Part shown: positions 34,768 to 37,829 of the stretch, one piece after another
Position numbering within the stretch: the stretch's first letter is position 1
How the letters are laid out: each line of letters opens with the position of its first letter
Assembly: GCA_025201765.1 (NCBI GenBank)
Contig: MU623563.1
Coordinates: 1-37,829 of the forward strand
DNA length: 37,829 nucleotides
DNA from: Daldinia sp. FL1419
Taxonomy: Eukaryota; Ascomycota; Sordariomycetes; Xylariales; Hypoxylaceae
Direction of reading: 5' to 3'
Notes under the pieces: model-generated
What the model was told of the DNA's origin: nothing
Database searches by the model: none
The model's input: the letters and a program-made list of their open reading frames with translations, nothing else
Made by a program: the position numbers and the translations under genes

Positions 34768-36730
34768 TCAATGACCATTAGGTACCTGTTTCTCGACTTC
34801 GGCCGCAATAACCGAGTACTGGCCACCAGCACCAGCCCAGACAATTCGTCTGTCACGGATGGCACTGTTGTCAATTACAGTCGGAACTTCTATGTCGTCA
34901 GTAGTTCCTTGACCAGTTTGGTAGTTTGCCGAGAAACCCCAAGAGTAGATTTTGCCTGCATCATCTATGGCAAAACTAGTATCTGTACCTGTAGCGACAA
35001 AGGTAGCATTAATTCCTATAGCACATGTTAGAATACATCAACTGTTAAATATAAAAGGGAAGAAAAAGAAACATACCATCAATGGCAGTAGGCTTAAAGA
35101 GAATTCGGGGCTTATCATGCTCGTCGGCAATGGAATTTGTTTCGTCATATACATTGGACGGATGTCCAACTTGGTGCCCATCAACACGGCCCCAGGTAAG
35201 CAGTTTTCCTTCGGTCGTGCATGCAACTGAATGGTGTTCACCACCCGCGATCTGGCTAACCTTATGACTTCCAAGCGACTCAACGAGTTGAGGATGGAGA
35301 ACCATGGCATCATCCTCTCCAGTATGTTCCTTAAGACCGGTCTGTGCATAGTTATTCAAACCCCATGCCCAAACCTGGTCTTCGCTGTCGATGTAGAAAC
35401 TGTGATACGAACCAGCGCCCACGCTCACGGCACGATGCTTCTTAGTAAATCTCCCACATGGCTGAGGAGTAAGTCCAGCACGGGGACCTGCGAGACGAGA
35501 GATCGGTTTCCTGCCAAGTTGGAACTGGCCTCCACTACCCCAGGTGAATACTTTACCGGACACATCCAAAGCCAAAACGTGATTCGAACCACAGGCTAGT
35601 CGACTAATGTTCTTCAAACCAGGGATGATTGTAGGTGTATTCTGGATTCGTACTCTATCACTGAACCCGATAACACCATCTGAGCCTCTAAAGGTACCCC
35701 AGCCGTAGACCCAGCCATCGTCTGTGAGGATGAAGGAGGCAGAGTCACTGGCCGCAACCTGGACGATCTTAGTGTCGTCAGGTAACTCGCTGAGATCAAC
35801 TTTACCAGGAGTACTTTCATAAGGGTTAAGGCCTGTATCGTCATCATCTTCCGAGTCAGAATCGTCGTCAACGTCACGGGTACCGCCTTCCCAGAAAGTA
35901 TCGCGACCAAGCGCTTTGTCATCGTTAACACCCCATGTGAGGATAGTCTGATCATGAGTCAGAGCAATGCAGTGCATGCCTCCGCATGCTAGAGCGACAA
36001 CGCCCTTGAGGTTGTGGTTAAGTCGAGGTCGCTTCACATCAATAGGTTTTTTCCCATCATATTTCTTACTGCCAAGACCCAACTCGCCCGATGTTCCTTC
36101 GCCAAAGACGAAAACGTCAAACTGTTTAGTAGGTACCTCATTAAAAGGCACTCCTCTTGCACCAGGCCCTCTCGTACGCGCCGAGGGTTTCTTGGGGGCG
36201 TCCTTAGCAGCAGGTTCGGTGGTACTTGCAGAAGCCGACGGCTTAGCACCACGAGACTTTGAGGGTTTAGGCTCCGACTTAGACGAAGCGGCCTTCTTGG
36301 GAGGGGCTCGGGCGACGCGGGCTCTCTTTGGCTTAGGCGCTTCCTCAGGCTCTTCCTCTTGATCGTCATCTTCTTGGCTTGCATCTTCCTGAGATTCCCC
36401 TGTGCCTTGGTTTTCATCCTCATCCTCATCTTCTTCTTCATCTTCATCTCTCTTGCGCTTTGTACGTGTGTTGGAAGTTTTGCGAGATGCGGCGCGTCCG
36501 TGGTCACTCGCCTTCGCGCGTTCGCCATCTGCTGGACCAACATCGGACTTGTTAGATTTCGGATATCCCCTGATACGCGAAGGTTTCAGGAGCGGGGGCA
36601 TTATACCGCGAGTTTCTTCATCTCGTTGACGATACGCATTCATTTGCTTCAGCATCTCGGGGTCTTCCTCCGGCTTGGAAGGTTTAGTAGCAGCTGGCGC
36701 CGCCTTGTTGTTTCGCTTTCTCGGAGGCAT
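34768..36730 (-). CDS. RCC1: RCC1-type Ran guanine-nucleotide exchange factor (Pim1/Srm1-like)
   Basis: Exons 35077-36730 and 34768-35015 with a 61-nt intron (GTATGT...ATAG) give 633 residues. The first 200 residues are charged and basic with a KRKRDEDEEEDEDEDE stretch, fitting a nuclear, chromatin-bound protein. From about 203 the beta-propeller repeats of RCC1 appear (VFVFGEGTSGELGLGS, VYGWGTFRGSDGVIGF, VFTWGSGGQFQLGR, VWAWGLNNYAQTG, LLTWGRVDGHQVG, IYSWGFSANYQTGQG). An acidic insertion (DDDSDSEDDDDTG) interrupts one blade. The protein ends QVPNGH. Known family members load Ran with GTP at chromatin and so drive nuclear transport and spindle/cell-cycle control. It is a housekeeping gene that sets the right-hand boundary of the secondary-metabolite region. 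Confidence 0.93.
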
Positions 36731-37829
36731 TTTATACGGCCCGCAAATCGTAAGGACAGTGAGGTGGATGATAAATAGGAATCAACGTCTAGGAGTTCGT
36801 ATGCGCGACCTGCAAAACAACCGGTAAGGTGCGCGATGGTAAAATAGTAAAAAGGCGTACGGCGCTGGTCGCAAGGAGAGAATTGACTAAGGTGTAGAAT
36901 GGAGTAAGGATGATGCGAAAGTGAGATGTGAATGATTTGAGAGCTTGCTCGTTGCGGTGCGCAACACAACTATCGCGTCTCCTTGGCTGGTCAGACCAGA
37001 CGTGGCCCTGGTGGATTTTGGGGAATGTTACAAGATGCGAGTGACCAATGTGATAGTCAATTGAAAAATAGAATGGATTTCTTTTCTTTGTTGGAATCGA
37101 GAATAATTGGGAGGAATATGCTCAAGGGCAAAGAAGGATGAATGTTTTCGGTTGAACTTGGTGTGTTAGAAAGAAAAAACGCGGTGGTGGAAATTTTTAG
37201 GTGAAAAAGCTGTGCTCAACTGCCCAAAGCCGCATGCAACAAACTGATGTAACTGTGTATTCACCAAAACAAAGTGAGCTGGGCGGTCGCGCGTTAGGGT
37301 CCCACAATAGCTTCCTTAGGTGTAGCTTGAAGCTCCAAACTTGATCCAATTATGGTTCAAGCAAGTGCTAGGTAAAATGCAAGGCAAATGCACTGACCAA
37401 GTAGCTTTCTCACCGCCCGGGTACCTACCCGATCTGTACTCAATATTGGCCTACTTAAGTTTAGACCGCTTAGATTTCAGCAGCTTCCAGAGTTCCGTAA
37501 TCCTTGCAGGCTAAAAATTTTAATCCGGCAGAAAATTTGGAAAATCAGAAAATGGCCACAAAGGGAAAGAAATGCAAGAAAAAAAGGCAATGGCAAGATC
37601 CTAGATTAAACCCTAGTGCATGCCAATGATTTGATTTTTATACAGAGGTAGGTACCATAGTGGCAAAGGGGTATTTTCAACAATTATTGTAAAATTAAAA
37701 CCGTTGTATTTAATGAAACGTTTCGGGGATTTAAAACCTCTGATTGGTTGAAATTGAAAAATAGTGGGGCCAAATCTGAATTGAATTTTTAGGTTCGAAA
37801 TCGATCGTTGCAAATGCTGAAAACCATTG
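36731..37829. other. Upstream region of the RCC1 gene, no gene seen
   Basis: 1.1 kb up to the window's end. It should contain the RCC1 promoter and 5' UTR. A palindromic CGGGTACCTACCCG-like stretch (about 37417-37430) and a GAGGTAGGTACC motif copy (37646-37657) are present. No open frame longer than about 65 codons has any support. Confidence 0.55.

Noticed and set aside
36129..36140. GTAGGTACC motif copy inside the RCC1 coding sequence
   Set aside because: It encodes EVPTK in a continuous frame, and there is no sign of an insertion; treated as coincidence.

Overview
This window comes from a filamentous ascomycete (Pezizomycotina). The evidence is protein-coding genes split by short introns (mostly 45-150 nt) with GT-AG borders and CTAAC/CTGAC-type branch sites, a Zn2Cys6 regulator, a highly reducing iterative polyketide synthase (HR-PKS) and a LaeA-like methyltransferase. 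A short AvrII-centred motif (TACCTAGGTAGG and variants) is scattered through most of the non-coding DNA. From memory this motif is common in Sordariomycetes, but I cannot prove that placement here. The first 100 bases are almost pure G/C homopolymer and look like a contig-edge artefact.

Layout. Two housekeeping genes frame the window: a COMPASS subunit Spp1/CXXC1-like PHD protein (373-1805, minus) and an RCC1-type Ran exchange factor (34768-36730, minus). Between them lies a secondary-metabolism locus. In order it holds: a small uncharacterised protein (3153-3953, minus); a 17-exon Dal5/Tna1-type MFS permease (5201-7829, minus); an FAD-dependent monooxygenase (10090-11436, minus); a secreted serine beta-lactamase-like protein (12266-14278, minus); a divergently transcribed Zn2Cys6 regulator (15331-17747, plus); a decayed DHA1-type MFS efflux transporter (18126-19670, plus, pseudogene); a LaeA-like SAM methyltransferase (20737-22368, minus); the 2504-residue HR-PKS (24609-32819, plus); and a small four-helix membrane protein (33201-33709, minus).

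How the genes may work together (inference). The PKS has the order KS-AT-DH-cMT-ER-KR-ACP with all visible catalytic motifs intact and no releasing domain, so it should make a reduced, C-methylated chain. The monooxygenase and methyltransferase are plausible tailoring enzymes. The SxxK beta-lactamase-fold protein is a candidate hydrolase or acyltransferase. The Zn2Cys6 protein is the obvious local regulator. The efflux pump normally expected in such a cluster is present only as a wreck with several independent lesions. I reconstructed exon structures by hand from splice signals and reading-frame continuity; total coding length is a multiple of three in every reconstructed gene. I do not recognise the cluster as one of known product.

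Most notable observations: the decayed efflux pump, one lesion of which looks like an 8-bp insertion of the same TAGGTACC motif that is dispersed across the window; two GC-AG introns with identical GCAAGT donors in neighbouring cluster genes; very small exons (14, 19, 23, 25, 27 nt) in the permease and methyltransferase; and paired short tandem arrays at 4.8-4.9 kb.
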